Of a stretch of 64,000 nucleotides of DNA, positions 8,636 through 17,032 are shown piece after piece; the first letter of the stretch is position 1; the number at the start of each line of letters is the position of its first letter. A program made the position numbers and the translations under genes. A model generated the notes under the pieces. The model was not told the origin of the DNA. It saw only the letters and a program-made list of their open reading frames with translations, and did no database searches. Origin of the DNA: Streptomyces venezuelae (lineage in GTDB: Bacteria; Actinomycetota; Actinomycetes; Streptomycetales; Streptomycetaceae); the NCBI RefSeq assembly GCF_008642335.1, contig NZ_CP029191.1, forward strand, positions 7,874,001 to 7,938,000, in the 5' to 3' direction.

Positions 8636-9451
8636 TCACTTGCAGCCCAAGGAGCCGTACACCTTCGAGCCGGTCCACGAGCCGGTCGCCCACTGGTCCG
8701 CCGGGGCGGGGGTGAACGAGTACAGACGGCCCAGCTCCTTCGTCAGCCACTGCGCGAACGCGGCCGAACCCTGCTGGCAGGAGTGGACGCCGTCCTTGCT
8801 GCGCTGCGCCTTGGGGGCCGTGCCGTCGGTGCCCCACAGGGCGGCGGCGTCGAGGAAGTGGACCTTCTTCTTGTGCCGGTCGGCCACGGCCGCGGCGGAC
8901 TTCGGGGCGGTCTTGATCTCGGCCGCGTGCGGCTTGTAGAACGTGTCGATCTTGAAGGGGGGCGCGGTGACGAGAACGAGGTCGGCGCCCGCGTCACCGA
9001 CGGTCTTGGCCAGCTTGTCGTAGGCGGCGCGCTGTGCGTCCGGCGTGCCCCAGTCGTAGGTGGTGATCTGGTACGCGACGACGTCCGGCTTGAAGGACGC
9101 GAGCTCCTTCGGCAGCTCGTCCCAGGTGGGCCCGGCCACGTCGCCGACGACGCCACCGCCGCCGTCGGCCGCCATCGACTTGAAGGGGACGGCGCCGGCC
9201 TTCAGCGCCGCGCCGAGCGCCGGGGCCTCGGCACCGGCGATGGAGTCGCCCATCCAGAGGACACGCGGCGCGTCCGTGTTCGTGTGCGCGTCGGCGTTCT
9301 TGCTCCCGCCGCCCGCGCCGCCGTCACCGTCGGACGTGCCCGACGTGCCGCCGCCGCAGGCGGCAAGGACGGTGACGCTCACCGCGGCGGTCAGCGCAAG
9401 GGCGGCGGAGCGCCGCAGCGGGTTCTTGGAGGCAGTGTTCTCGTGGTTCAT
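8636..9451 (-). CDS. SGNH-hydrolase-fold lipoprotein
   Basis: This 271-residue protein has a lipoprotein signal (lipobox LAAC, Cys32), then a Gly/Ser/Asp-rich spacer and an SGNH-hydrolase domain. Block I is WMGDSIAG with the candidate nucleophile Ser70; block V appears as SKDGVH. The block-III Gly-Asn is not clear: VAYQITTYDWG stands in that place, so activity may be altered. It is exported and membrane-anchored. It lies directly upstream of an acyltransferase-3 gene with a 32-bp gap, suggesting that the membrane enzyme delivers an acyl group and this protein completes transfer outside the cell. Substrate unknown. Confidence 0.85.
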   Translation of the reverse strand: MNHENTASKNPLRRSAALALTAAVSVTVLAACGGGTSGTSDGDGGAGGGSKNADAHTNTDAPRVLWMGDSIAGAEAPALGAALKAGAVPFKSMAADGGGGVVGDVAGPTWDELPKELASFKPDVVAYQITTYDWGTPDAQRAAYDKLAKTVGDAGADLVLVTAPPFKIDTFYKPHAAEIKTAPKSAAAVADRHKKKVHFLDAAALWGTDGTAPKAQRSKDGVHSCQQGSAAFAQWLTKELGRLYSFTPAPADQWATGSWTGSKVYGSLGCK

Positions 9452-9553
9452 GCCGTCCAGCGAAACCCGTGGAACCGCAGCTCAGGGACGCTGTCATCGT
9501 TTCATCACACAGCGGGAGAGCTCCCGTCATACGCAACGAGGGACGCGGTCACA

Positions 9554-10489
9554 TCAGTGGGCGATGCCGTCGATCAGCTCGCGCGCCCCCTGCCGCAGCA
9601 GCGCCACGGCGACCGACGTGCCGAGCGTCGCGGGGTCGAGCGGACCCGCCCACTCGTGGGCGTTCAGCACCGTCTTGCCGTCGGGCGTGAACACGCAGGC
9701 GCGCAGCGACAGATCGCCGCCCCCCTCCGAACGGGCGTACCCGGCGATCGGCGAATTGCAGTGCCCCTGCAGGACGTGCAGGAACATGCGCTCCGCGGTC
9801 GCCTCCCGCCAGGCGTCCTTGTCGCCCAGGTCCGACACGGCGTCGATGGTCGCGGTGTCGTCCTCGCGGCACTGCAGGGCGAGGATGCCCGCACCGATCG
9901 GCGGGCACATCGTCTCCACTGACAGGATCTCGCTGGCCAGCTCGGGGCGGCCGATGCGGTCGAGGCCCGACTGGGCGAGCAGCAGCGCGTCCGCGTCGCC
10001 CGCCGCGAGCTTCGCCAGGCGGCGGCCCGCGTTCCCGCGCATCGGCACACACTCCAACTCCGGGTGCGAGGCGGCGAGTTGCGCCACACGGCGTACCGAC
10101 GACGTGCCGATGCGGGTACCGGCGGGCAGCTCGTCGAGGGTGAGGCCGTCCGGGTGGATGAGCGCGTCCCTGATGTCGTCCCGCTTGAGGAACGCGGCGA
10201 ACGTGGTGCCTGCGGGGAGGGGCCGGTCCGCGGGTACGTCCTTGACACAGTGCACCGCGAGGTCCGCCTCACCGGCGAGCAGCGCCGCGTCGACCTCCTT
10301 GGTGAACGCTCCCTTGCCGCCGAGCGCCGCGAGATCGCCCATCCAGCGGTCCCCCGAGGTGGTGACCGGCACGACCTCGGTACGGATGCCGGGGTGCAGT
10401 GCGGCGAGTTCGGTGCGGACACGCTCCACCTGGGCGAGGGCCATGGGGGAGGAGCGGGAGACGATGCGGATGAGCTCAGGAACGGACAT
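9554..10489 (-). CDS. hemC-like: hydroxymethylbilane synthase-like protein (HemC paralogue)
   Basis: This 311-residue soluble protein is full length for porphobilinogen deaminase, which joins four porphobilinogens on a dipyrromethane cofactor. Visible family features are the N-terminal [29 protein letters not shown] with Asp84, TSSVRR, and the cofactor cysteine Cys244 in LQGHCNSPI. Several positions depart from the usual enzyme: VHC for [15 protein letters not shown] for the common RGNVDTRL, CPPIGAG for PAVGQG, and His before the cofactor Cys in place of Gly. It stands alone, away from other hem genes. It may be a second HemC or a specialised tetrapyrrole-pathway paralogue. The ATG at 10489 matches the family start. 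Confidence 0.88.
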   Translation of the reverse strand: MSVPELIRIVSRSSPMALAQVERVRTELAALHPGIRTEVVPVTTSGDRWMGDLAALGGKGAFTKEVDAALLAGEADLAVHCVKDVPADRPLPAGTTFAAFLKRDDIRDALIHPDGLTLDELPAGTRIGTSSVRRVAQLAASHPELECVPMRGNAGRRLAKLAAGDADALLLAQSGLDRIGRPELASEILSVETMCPPIGAGILALQCREDDTATIDAVSDLGDKDAWREATAERMFLHVLQGHCNSPIAGYARSEGGGDLSLRACVFTPDGKTVLNAHEWAGPLDPATLGTSVAVALLRQGARELIDGIAH

Positions 10490-10752
10490 GCCGTCCACGA
10501 TAAGGGCTCCGAAGGGGTGCCTCGGACACACGTCCAACTGATCAAAGGCTCGTAGGAGCGGGGGAGTTGGCGCACGAGGGGCGGGGTGAGCACCCGACCG
10601 GCGCGCCGGGGTCGGCGTTTCGTTCGCCGTCCGCGGGACGGTCCCGGGCGCGGGCCCGTGCGGTCGCCCGGCGTGCGTGAGTCCCCGCCGCCTCATAGCG
10701 TGAGGTGGCACGCAGCCGCGGCCCCGGCGCCGCACCGCCCCTGGGAGGCCCC

Positions 10753-11226
10753 ATGACCAGCCCCGCCGCGCCGGAGCGCCGGACGGAGATCGTCCTCGAA
10801 CCGATGCGGGCCACCCATCTGGCCGACGTGCTCGCGCTGGGCCGCCGCGTCTACGACACGTCGGTGAAGCCGTACACGTCCTGGTCCCTCTCCGCGATCG
10901 CCCGCCATGCGGACGGCGAGGCGTCCGCGTGCTGGGTCGCGCTCGCCGGGGACCGTCTCGCCGGCTACGTCCTCGGCTCGATGGGCTTCGACCAGCGCAC
11001 GGACTGGGGCAACCTGGAGTGGATCGCGAGCGCCCCCGAGTACCAGGGGCAGGGCATCGCGAGCCGCCTCGTGAAGGCCTGCTGCGCGACGCTCACGGAG
11101 GCGGGCGCGAGCGCCGTCGTCACCGACGTCGAGTCCCGCAACACGGCGTCGGCGGCGCTGATGCGGAGCAACGGCTTCGAGGCGAGCGTGTCGGTGACGC
11201 TGTTCGTACGCGAGACAGCACGGTGA
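10753..11226 (+). CDS. GNAT-family N-acetyltransferase
   Basis: This 157-residue single GNAT domain includes the acetyl-CoA pyrophosphate loop [16 protein letters not shown] (about 95-110, the Q/RxxGxG/A signature) and the C-terminal [14 protein letters not shown] segment. The substrate cannot be told from sequence. The start is the ATG at 10753, with GGGAGG at 10743-10748; the open frame begins at 10705 but lacks a ribosome site there. It is divergent from the HemC-like gene across a 263-bp GC-rich gap in which I see no clear operator. Confidence 0.9.
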   Translation: MTSPAAPERRTEIVLEPMRATHLADVLALGRRVYDTSVKPYTSWSLSAIARHADGEASACWVALAGDRLAGYVLGSMGFDQRTDWGNLEWIASAPEYQGQGIASRLVKACCATLTEAGASAVVTDVESRNTASAALMRSNGFEASVSVTLFVRETAR

Positions 11227-11270
11227 CCGCACCCATCTCGTGACCCGCTTCCTGTCAGAAGCTCGGGCGG

Positions 11271-12803
11271 TCACTCCCCGGTACGTCCGCCGGGCTCCAG
11301 TGGCGGCGCCTCGACCCCGCAGCACGTCCTGCACTGCGGCTCGCTGCCGTGTCCGCCTCGTTCGCCGTCCTCGCCGTGCCAGGCCGCCGTCCGGCCCGGC
11401 CGGACGAACACCGCGGCCGCGGCCGCCGCGAGGCCGAACAGCGCCGCGCAGCCCACCGCCGCCTCGCCGAAGGACGCGTTCATCGCGTCCGGATCCGCGT
11501 ACGCCGTGCCCGACAGGCCGACCGCGAGCGGCAGCCCGGCGACGACGAGCAGCTGCGCGATGCGCGCCGCCGTGTTGTTGACGCCGCTGGCCAGCCCCGC
11601 CCGGCTCGCATCGACGGAGGCGAGGACGGTCGCCGTGAGCGGCGCCACGAAGAGGCTCATGCCGAGACCGAGGACGACCACCGCGGGCAGCACCTCGGTG
11701 ACGTACGCCGCGCCGGGCCGCACCCGCAGCATCAGCAGAACCCCCGCGGCGGCCACCAGCGGTCCCGCGACGAGCGGCAGCCGCGGGCCGAGGCGCCGTG
11801 CCAGGTCGCCCGCGGACGCGGACAGGAGCAGCATCAGGACGGTGATCGGCAGCGTCGCCGTGCCCGCCCGCAACGCGTCGTAGCCGAGCGTCGTCTGCAA
11901 CTGCACCGGCAGCATGAACAGGATGCCGCCGATGGCCGCGTACAGGCACAGCGTCATCACGTTCGCCGCGGTGAACAGGCGCGAGCGGAACAGTTCGAGG
12001 GGCAGCATCGGATTCCGTCGGCGGTGTTCGACCAGGACGAAGACCGCGCCGGCCGCGAGCCCCAGCACCCCCGGCACGATCACTCCGGCCGCCGACGTGT
12101 CCCCGGACGCGCCGATCAGCGCGAAGCTGACGCCCGCGAGGAACAGCGCGGCGAGGCAGGCGCCGGGCACGTCGAACGGCTGCTGCGCCGCCGTCTCGTC
12201 GCGGCTCTCCGGCACGTGCCGGACCGCGAACAGGACCAGCGCGGCCAGCGGCACGTTGATCAGGAAGATCCACCGCCAGCCGGGCCCGTCGATGAGCCAG
12301 CCGCCCAGGAACGGCCCGACCGCCCCGGCCACCCCGCCGAGCCCCGACCACGCGCCCACCGCGCGAGCCTGGTCGTCCGGGCGGTAGGAGGCGCGGACCA
12401 GCGCGAGCGAACCGGGCGTCAGCAGCGCCCCGCCGACGCCCTGGAGCGCGCGGGCCGCGATGAGCGTCCCGGCGTCCTGCGCGAGCCCGCACAGCGCGGA
12501 GGCCGCCGCGAACCACACCACGCCGATGACGAGCGTGCGCCGCCGCCCGATGCGGTCGCCGAGCGCGCCGCCGAGGAGCAGCAGCGCGGAGAGCGTGAGC
12601 ATGTAGGCGTTGACGACCCACTGCAGGGCCGAGAGGGACGTGCCGAGGTCCCTGCCGAGCGTCGGGAGGGCGACGTTGACGACCGTGCCGTCCAGCAACG
12701 CCATGCCCGACGCGAGCACCGCGCACAGCAGCACCCAGCGACCGCGGGCCGACGCGAGGGCGACCCCGCCCGCGGCCTGCTCCGTGCCAGGGCCCGAACC
12801 CAT
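11271..12803 (-). CDS. MFS drug-type exporter, DHA2 (14-helix) family
   Basis: This 510-residue protein has 14 predicted membrane helices. It carries the DHA2 marker LLDGTVVNVALPTLGRDL in helix 1, GDRIGRRR after helix 2 (motif A) and the GVGGALLTPGSLALV motif region, and is a proton-driven exporter of the EmrB/QacA type. It lies 12 bp downstream of a second DHA2 exporter (12816) in the same direction, so it is the second gene of a tandem pair. The C-terminus carries a soluble tail with CRTCCGVEAPP, a small Cys cluster unusual for the family. No TetR or MarR regulator is adjacent. Substrate unknown. Confidence 0.93.
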   Translation of the reverse strand: MGSGPGTEQAAGGVALASARGRWVLLCAVLASGMALLDGTVVNVALPTLGRDLGTSLSALQWVVNAYMLTLSALLLLGGALGDRIGRRRTLVIGVVWFAAASALCGLAQDAGTLIAARALQGVGGALLTPGSLALVRASYRPDDQARAVGAWSGLGGVAGAVGPFLGGWLIDGPGWRWIFLINVPLAALVLFAVRHVPESRDETAAQQPFDVPGACLAALFLAGVSFALIGASGDTSAAGVIVPGVLGLAAGAVFVLVEHRRRNPMLPLELFRSRLFTAANVMTLCLYAAIGGILFMLPVQLQTTLGYDALRAGTATLPITVLMLLLSASAGDLARRLGPRLPLVAGPLVAAAGVLLMLRVRPGAAYVTEVLPAVVVLGLGMSLFVAPLTATVLASVDASRAGLASGVNNTAARIAQLLVVAGLPLAVGLSGTAYADPDAMNASFGEAAVGCAALFGLAAAAAAVFVRPGRTAAWHGEDGERGGHGSEPQCRTCCGVEAPPLEPGGRTGE

Positions 12804-12815
12804 CGCGCCTCCGCC

Positions 12816-14348
12816 CTACATGTGGACCGCGCCGCTGCCCGTCTCCGTCGGTCTCGGCGCGCCTCTGCGGTACAGGATCACCGTAACGACGAGGCCGATC
12901 GCGAAGAAGAGGGCCGACCACCAGTACGCGGTCGAGTACGACTGCATCGCCGCCTGCGCCTGCACCTGGGGGCTCGGCTTCCTGCCCACCAGGTAGTTGG
13001 AGGCGGCCGTGGTCGCGAGCGTGTTCAGCAGGGCCGTGCCGATCGAACCGCCCACCTGCTGGCTGGTGTTGACCATCGCAGAGGCCACGCCCGCGTCATG
13101 GGCGGCGACACCGGCCGTCGCCATGCTCATCGCCGGCGCGAAGATCAGACCCAGACCCAGCCCGGCGACCAGCAGCGGCGGCAGGACGTGCGCGGCGTAA
13201 CCGCTGGACACGTCCAGGGCGGTGAGCCAGGCCATGCCCGCCGCCGAAAGTCCCATGCCCAGCGGCACGATCGGCTTCGCGCCGACCCGCGGCACCAGGT
13301 TGTTGGTGGTCACCACGGAGGCCACCACCATCACGGCCACCATGGGCAGGAAGGCCAGGCCGGTCTTGACGGGCGTGTACTGCAGGATCTGCTGCAAGTA
13401 ATACGTGAGGAACAGGAACACGCCGAACATGCCGGCACCCGAGATGAACATCGCGAGGAACGACGCCCCGCGGTCCCGGTCGAGGACCACCCGCAGCGGC
13501 AGCAGCGGATGCGCGGCCCGTGTCTGCCACCACGCGAACAGCACCAGGAGCACCGCGCCGACGACCAGGAACCCCCAGGTCAACACGTCACTCCAGGCGT
13601 GCGTCTCGGCGTTGGAGAAGCCGTACACGATGCAGAAGAGTCCCGCCGACACCAGCAGCGTGCCCGGCACGTCGAGCCTGGGCCGGTCCGGGGGAGCGCC
13701 CGCGTGCAGCAGCCGCGCGCCGCCGACCATGGCGACCAGGGCGAACGCGAGGTTCACGTACAGGCACCAGCGCCAGTTCAGATACTCCGTGAGGACGCCG
13801 CCGAGCAGCAGCCCCACCGCGCCGCCCGCGCCCGCGATCGCGCCGTAGATGCCGAACGCCTTGGCGCGCTCCCGCGGATCGGTGAACGTCGTCGTGAGCA
13901 GCGACAGGGCCGCGGGCGCGAGCAGCGCGCCGAAGACGCCCTGCAGGGCGCGGGCGGCCACCAGCATCGAGAAGCTCGTCGCCGCGCCGCCGATCGCGGA
14001 CGCCACCGCGAACCCGGCGAGACCGGCGAGGAAGACGACCTTGCGGCCCACCAGGTCGGCGATGCGCCCGCCGAGCAGCAGCAGGGAGCCGAAGGCGAGC
14101 GCGTACGCGGTGACGATCCACTGGCGGTTGCCGTCGGAGAAACCCAGGTCCTTCTGGGCCGAGGGCAGCGCGATGTTCACGATCGTCGCGTCGAGCACCA
14201 CCATGAGCTGGGCGATGCCGACCACCGCGAGGATCAGCCAGCGGTGTTCGTGCCGCCCGCCTCCCGTGTGCGGCACGGACGCTCCGGCCTCACGCGCGGG
14301 ATCGGACGCCGGAGCGGGTTCCGGCGCCGGTATGGCTTCACGGTCCAT
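12816..14348 (-). CDS. MFS drug-type exporter, DHA2 family
   Basis: This 510-residue protein has a 45-residue cytoplasmic, Pro/Ala/Glu-rich N-terminus and then 14 membrane helices. Motifs include VVLDATIVNIALPSAQKDL in helix 1, GGRIADLVGRK (motif A) and RALQGVFGALLAPAALSLL. It begins with LMVVLDATIVN and belongs to the group of actinomycete antibiotic exporters. Start at the ATG 14348-14346, with GGAGG eight bases upstream. It is first of two tandem DHA2 genes; the two proteins differ clearly, so this is not a fresh duplication. The upstream neighbour, in the same direction, is an ECF sigma factor separated by a hairpin. Confidence 0.93.
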   Translation of the reverse strand: MDREAIPAPEPAPASDPAREAGASVPHTGGGRHEHRWLILAVVGIAQLMVVLDATIVNIALPSAQKDLGFSDGNRQWIVTAYALAFGSLLLLGGRIADLVGRKVVFLAGLAGFAVASAIGGAATSFSMLVAARALQGVFGALLAPAALSLLTTTFTDPRERAKAFGIYGAIAGAGGAVGLLLGGVLTEYLNWRWCLYVNLAFALVAMVGGARLLHAGAPPDRPRLDVPGTLLVSAGLFCIVYGFSNAETHAWSDVLTWGFLVVGAVLLVLFAWWQTRAAHPLLPLRVVLDRDRGASFLAMFISGAGMFGVFLFLTYYLQQILQYTPVKTGLAFLPMVAVMVVASVVTTNNLVPRVGAKPIVPLGMGLSAAGMAWLTALDVSSGYAAHVLPPLLVAGLGLGLIFAPAMSMATAGVAAHDAGVASAMVNTSQQVGGSIGTALLNTLATTAASNYLVGRKPSPQVQAQAAMQSYSTAYWWSALFFAIGLVVTVILYRRGAPRPTETGSGAVHM

Positions 14349-14399
14349 GGCGACGACCTCCAGACACCCCCGCACCACGCTAAACGTCCTGCTCGGAGG

Positions 14400-14436
14400 C
14401 CGCGACCGGGGCCTGTCGCGAAGCCCCGGCCGCGGT
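14400..14436 (-). terminator. hairpin after the ECF sigma gene
   Basis: The core stem is CCGGGGC (14406-14412) with GCCCCGG (14423-14429) and a ten-base loop; an outer CCGCG/CGCGG pair extends it past one mismatch. It has no U-tract, as is usual in Streptomyces. It lies between the sigma factor stop and the first MFS exporter, so the exporters probably have their own promoter. Confidence 0.55.
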
Positions 14437-14448
14437 GGGTGCGTACCG

Positions 14449-15042
14449 CTACGCGGCGTCGTCCGCCGCGAGCAGCAGCTCGCTCACCCGTTCCCTGGCC
14501 CGCGCCACACGCGAACGCACCGTGCCGATCGGACAGCCGACGGCGTCCGCCGCGTCCGCGTACGGCAGCCCGGCGAGCTGCGTCAGGACGAACGCCTCGC
14601 GGCGCGGCGCGTCGAGGGTCTCCAGGAGGTCGAGCAGGGCCACGCCCTCGTCGAAGCCCGGCAGGCCGTGCGGCTGGGCCCGTTCCGCGGCCGCCTGCCA
14701 GTCGCCGGTGTCGGCGATGCGGGGCCGGGCCGCCGCCGAGCGGAAGCGGTCGGCGACCACGCGGCGCGCGATGGCGAGCAGCCAGGTGCGGGCGCTCGAC
14801 CGCGCGGCGAAGCCGGGCAGCGCGGTCAGGGCACGGAGGTACGTCTCCTGGGTCAGGTCGTCGGCGCCGTGCAGGTCACCGCTGAGGTGGGCGACGAAGC
14901 GCCAGACGTCGCGGCGCGTGGCCCGCACGAACTGCTCGAACGCCTGGGCGTCGCCGTCACGGGCCGCGAGCGCCCACTGCGTGGTCAGCTCGTCGCGGGT
15001 CGGGTCGATGCCGGGCCGGGACCGCAAAAGGGCAGGTGTCAT
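14449..15042 (-). CDS. ECF RNA polymerase sigma factor
   Basis: This 197-residue protein has sigma region 2 (about 25-95: FEQFVRATRRDVWRFVAHL, then GADDLTQETYLRAL and SARTWLLAIARRVVADRF) and sigma region 4 (about 130-185: RREAFVLTQLAGLPYADAADAVGCPIGTVRSRVARAR). There is no sigma region 3, as expected for an ECF factor. It lies downstream of a membrane protein gene, with an imperfect hairpin in the 98-bp gap. No zinc-binding anti-sigma domain is seen beside it, so the upstream membrane protein is the only local candidate for an anti-sigma role, and this is a guess. Start at the ATG 15042. Confidence 0.94.
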   Translation of the reverse strand: MTPALLRSRPGIDPTRDELTTQWALAARDGDAQAFEQFVRATRRDVWRFVAHLSGDLHGADDLTQETYLRALTALPGFAARSSARTWLLAIARRVVADRFRSAAARPRIADTGDWQAAAERAQPHGLPGFDEGVALLDLLETLDAPRREAFVLTQLAGLPYADAADAVGCPIGTVRSRVARARERVSELLLAADDAA

Positions 15043-15111
15043 CGCAAGAGGTCCTTCGGTGAAGGGAGTTCGGAGAGCGGCGCCCTGCCTCCGTGGCGGG
15101 ACGCCGAAGAC

Positions 15112-15138
15112 CCGCCCGGCACCGAGGGGTGCGGGCGG
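15112..15138 (-). terminator. hairpin between membrane protein and sigma factor genes
   Basis: The arms CCGCCCGGCACC (15112-15123) and GGTGCGGGCGG (15128-15138) pair over eleven base pairs with one bulged G and a GAGG loop. It begins just after the stop of the membrane protein gene at 15141. It could terminate or reduce read-through into the sigma factor gene. Confidence 0.55.
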
Positions 15139-15140
15139 TT

Positions 15141-15878
15141 TCAGGAACTGACCGGAAGGACCGGTGGACCTCTGCGCGATACGACGTGCTGGAGAAGGAC
15201 CCCGCGCAGCCGCGGCACGGGCACGCGCGTGGCGACGTGCGGCGGCGTCGGCGGGAGGGCCGCGACGACGACCGCGAGGACGAACCGCAGCGGCACGAAC
15301 ACGGCGGCGGCGAGCGCACGTCCCGTACGGAACACGGCGGCCTCGCCGCGCCACAGCCACAGGGCGCAGAGCAGCGCCGCGACGACGTGGGCGAGGAACA
15401 TGCCGAAGCCGCTGTGCCCGAAGACGGACATGACCCAGTGGGACAGGCCGTCGTCGGGCATGGCGGCGGAGTGCGTCGAAACGGCGGACGAGCCGCCGCC
15501 GGAGGAACCCGGCGACGGCGTGCTCATCGGCATCGGATGGTTCATGTGGTTCATGCCGTCGTCGGGGTGACCCCGCGCGCCCACCGGCGCCCCGCCCCCG
15601 CCCGACGGACCGGCCATCCGCTGCGCCAGACCGAACAGTTCGTGCAGACACAGCTGCGCCGCGATCGTGGCGCCGATGACCGCGGCCGCCCCGCGCTCGC
15701 GCCCCGTCAGCCACCACGCGGCGGCGGCCGTGGCGGCGAACGCGTACCCCACGGCCCACCAGGGCAGCGCGGCGCCGGACATGACCGCGTGACCCAGGGC
15801 CGTGGCCACCACGCACACGGCCGCGAACATCGCGGCTCGTGCGAGGCGGAACACCGGCCCAGTGGTCATGGAGAGCAT
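15141..15878 (-). CDS. Met/His-rich integral membrane protein
   Basis: This protein has about 245 residues and roughly five or six membrane helices. A helical N-terminal half is followed by an extracytoplasmic-looking loop rich in Met and His (DDGMNHMNHPMPMS, then HSAAMPDDGLSHWVM), then two more helices and a basic tail. Clustered Met and His of this kind often bind copper or another soft metal; here that is an inference. It lies upstream of the ECF sigma gene in the same direction and may sense or control it. I do not recognise the family. The start is uncertain: ATG 15878 or 15869 fits the first helix better than the long upstream extension, and neither has a good ribosome site. Confidence 0.72.
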   Translation of the reverse strand: MLSMTTGPVFRLARAAMFAAVCVVATALGHAVMSGAALPWWAVGYAFAATAAAAWWLTGRERGAAAVIGATIAAQLCLHELFGLAQRMAGPSGGGGAPVGARGHPDDGMNHMNHPMPMSTPSPGSSGGGSSAVSTHSAAMPDDGLSHWVMSVFGHSGFGMFLAHVVAALLCALWLWRGEAAVFRTGRALAAAVFVPLRFVLAVVVAALPPTPPHVATRVPVPRLRGVLLQHVVSRRGPPVLPVSS

Positions 15879-16099
15879 CGTGCCAGGCCGGGGTGGGCTC
15901 GTGGGAGGCGAGTCCGTGAACTGCCCGAACTGCCCGTGTGCCGCCCGAGGATCGGAAGGTTTCCTTCCGGGCACGATGAATGTGTACCGGTCGGTAACCC
16001 CCTTGACGCGGTGCGCGCGCATCGAAAATGATCACGGCCAGCGGTCGGCATTGTCGAACGCCGTTCGTTACCAGCCCCCCTTCACCGTTGGGAATGCCG

Positions 16100-16951
16100 A
16101 TGCACCTGCGTATCGCCGTACGGTCCCTGCTGACCGCCGCGGCCGCCCTCGCCCTCGGAGGCGTGGGCCTCACCGCCCCGGCCCACGCCTCCTCAGCCCC
16201 CGCCTCCGCGCCGACCTCGATCCTGGACGTCCCGCCCCGCGGCGCCAACGACTGGTCCTGCAAGCCGGACGCGGCGCACCCGCAGCCCGTCGTCCTGGTC
16301 AACGGCACGTTCAAGCTGATGGCGGAGAACTGGGCCACGCTCTCGCCCCGGCTGAAGAGGGCGGGCTACTGCGTCTTCGCGTTCAACTACGGAAAAATGG
16401 CGACCGCTTCGGTCCCGCGGTCCGCCGCGGAGCTCAAGGACTTCGTCGAGGCCGTCCGCGCCGCCACGGGGGCGGCGAAGGTCGACCTCGTCGGGCACAG
16501 CCAGGGCGGCATGATGCCGCGCTACTACGTGAAGTTCCTCGGCGGCGCGGACAAGGTCGACGACCTGGTCGGCATCGTGCCGTCCAACCACGGCACGTCC
16601 AACCCCCTCGCCAAGCCGCTCGGCGACATCGCCTGTCCGGCCTGCCTCGACCAGATGACGGGGTCCGAGCTGCTCGCGAGGCTCAACGAAGGGACCGAGA
16701 CACCGGCCGGTCCCGACTACACGGTCGTCACCACGCGGTACGACGAGGTCGTCGTCCCCTACACCAGCGCCCTGTTGAACGGTCCCGAGGAGCACGTCAC
16801 CAACGTCGTCCTCCAGGACCGCTGTCCCCTGGACCCGTTCCTGCACGACCAGGCCACGAAGGACCCCGTCGTCGCGCAGTGGGTGCTGAACGCGCTGGAC
16901 CGCGAGGGCCCTGCCGACGCGGCCTTCGGGCCCAGATGCATCGGCGGGTAG
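16100..16951 (+). CDS. secreted lipase/esterase (alpha/beta hydrolase)
   Basis: This 283-residue exported enzyme has a signal peptide at about 1-31 (MHLRIAVRSLLTAAAALALGG..., cut after an AHA-type site). The mature alpha/beta-hydrolase domain shows the nucleophile elbow GHSQGG and the oxyanion region VVLVNGTF, in the EstA/LipA-like group of actinomycete secreted lipases. Cysteines in WSC, GYC, IACPAC and RC suggest disulfides. The ATG at 16100 is preferred over 16094 because GGGA is then correctly spaced. A TTGACG at 16003-16008 may be its -35. It is convergent with the antiporter gene, with a strong shared terminator between. Confidence 0.92.
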   Translation: MHLRIAVRSLLTAAAALALGGVGLTAPAHASSAPASAPTSILDVPPRGANDWSCKPDAAHPQPVVLVNGTFKLMAENWATLSPRLKRAGYCVFAFNYGKMATASVPRSAAELKDFVEAVRAATGAAKVDLVGHSQGGMMPRYYVKFLGGADKVDDLVGIVPSNHGTSNPLAKPLGDIACPACLDQMTGSELLARLNEGTETPAGPDYTVVTTRYDEVVVPYTSALLNGPEEHVTNVVLQDRCPLDPFLHDQATKDPVVAQWVLNALDREGPADAAFGPRCIGG

Positions 16952-16965
16952 TCGTCGCACGACTC

Positions 16966-17003
16966 GGGCGGCACGGGGGAGGGCTGCCTCCCCCGTGCCG
17001 CCC
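16966..17003. terminator. strong bidirectional hairpin terminator
   Basis: Perfect 16-bp stem with a six-base loop: left arm 16966-16981 (GGGCGGCACGGGGGAG), right arm 16988-17003. It lies between the convergent lipase and antiporter genes and can serve both transcripts. Confidence 0.88.
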
Positions 17004-17032
17004 GCGGTCACATCAGCGGCCACCGGTAGGCC

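Noticed and set aside
9513..9526. Small hairpin CGGGAG-AG-CTCCCG upstream of the SGNH gene
   Set aside because: The six-base arms leave a two-base loop, too tight for a stable terminator, and the sequence looks like chance in GC-rich DNA.
11349..14885. A 1178-codon plus-strand open frame opposite the two MFS genes
   Set aside because: Long antisense frames are expected in high-GC DNA; the product is Arg/Gln/His-rich low-complexity sequence, while the minus strand encodes two clear 14-helix transporters.
14449..16338. A 629-codon version of the ECF sigma gene
   Set aside because: The extra 430 residues are Arg-rich and overlap the membrane protein gene; the sigma domain begins at ATG 15042.
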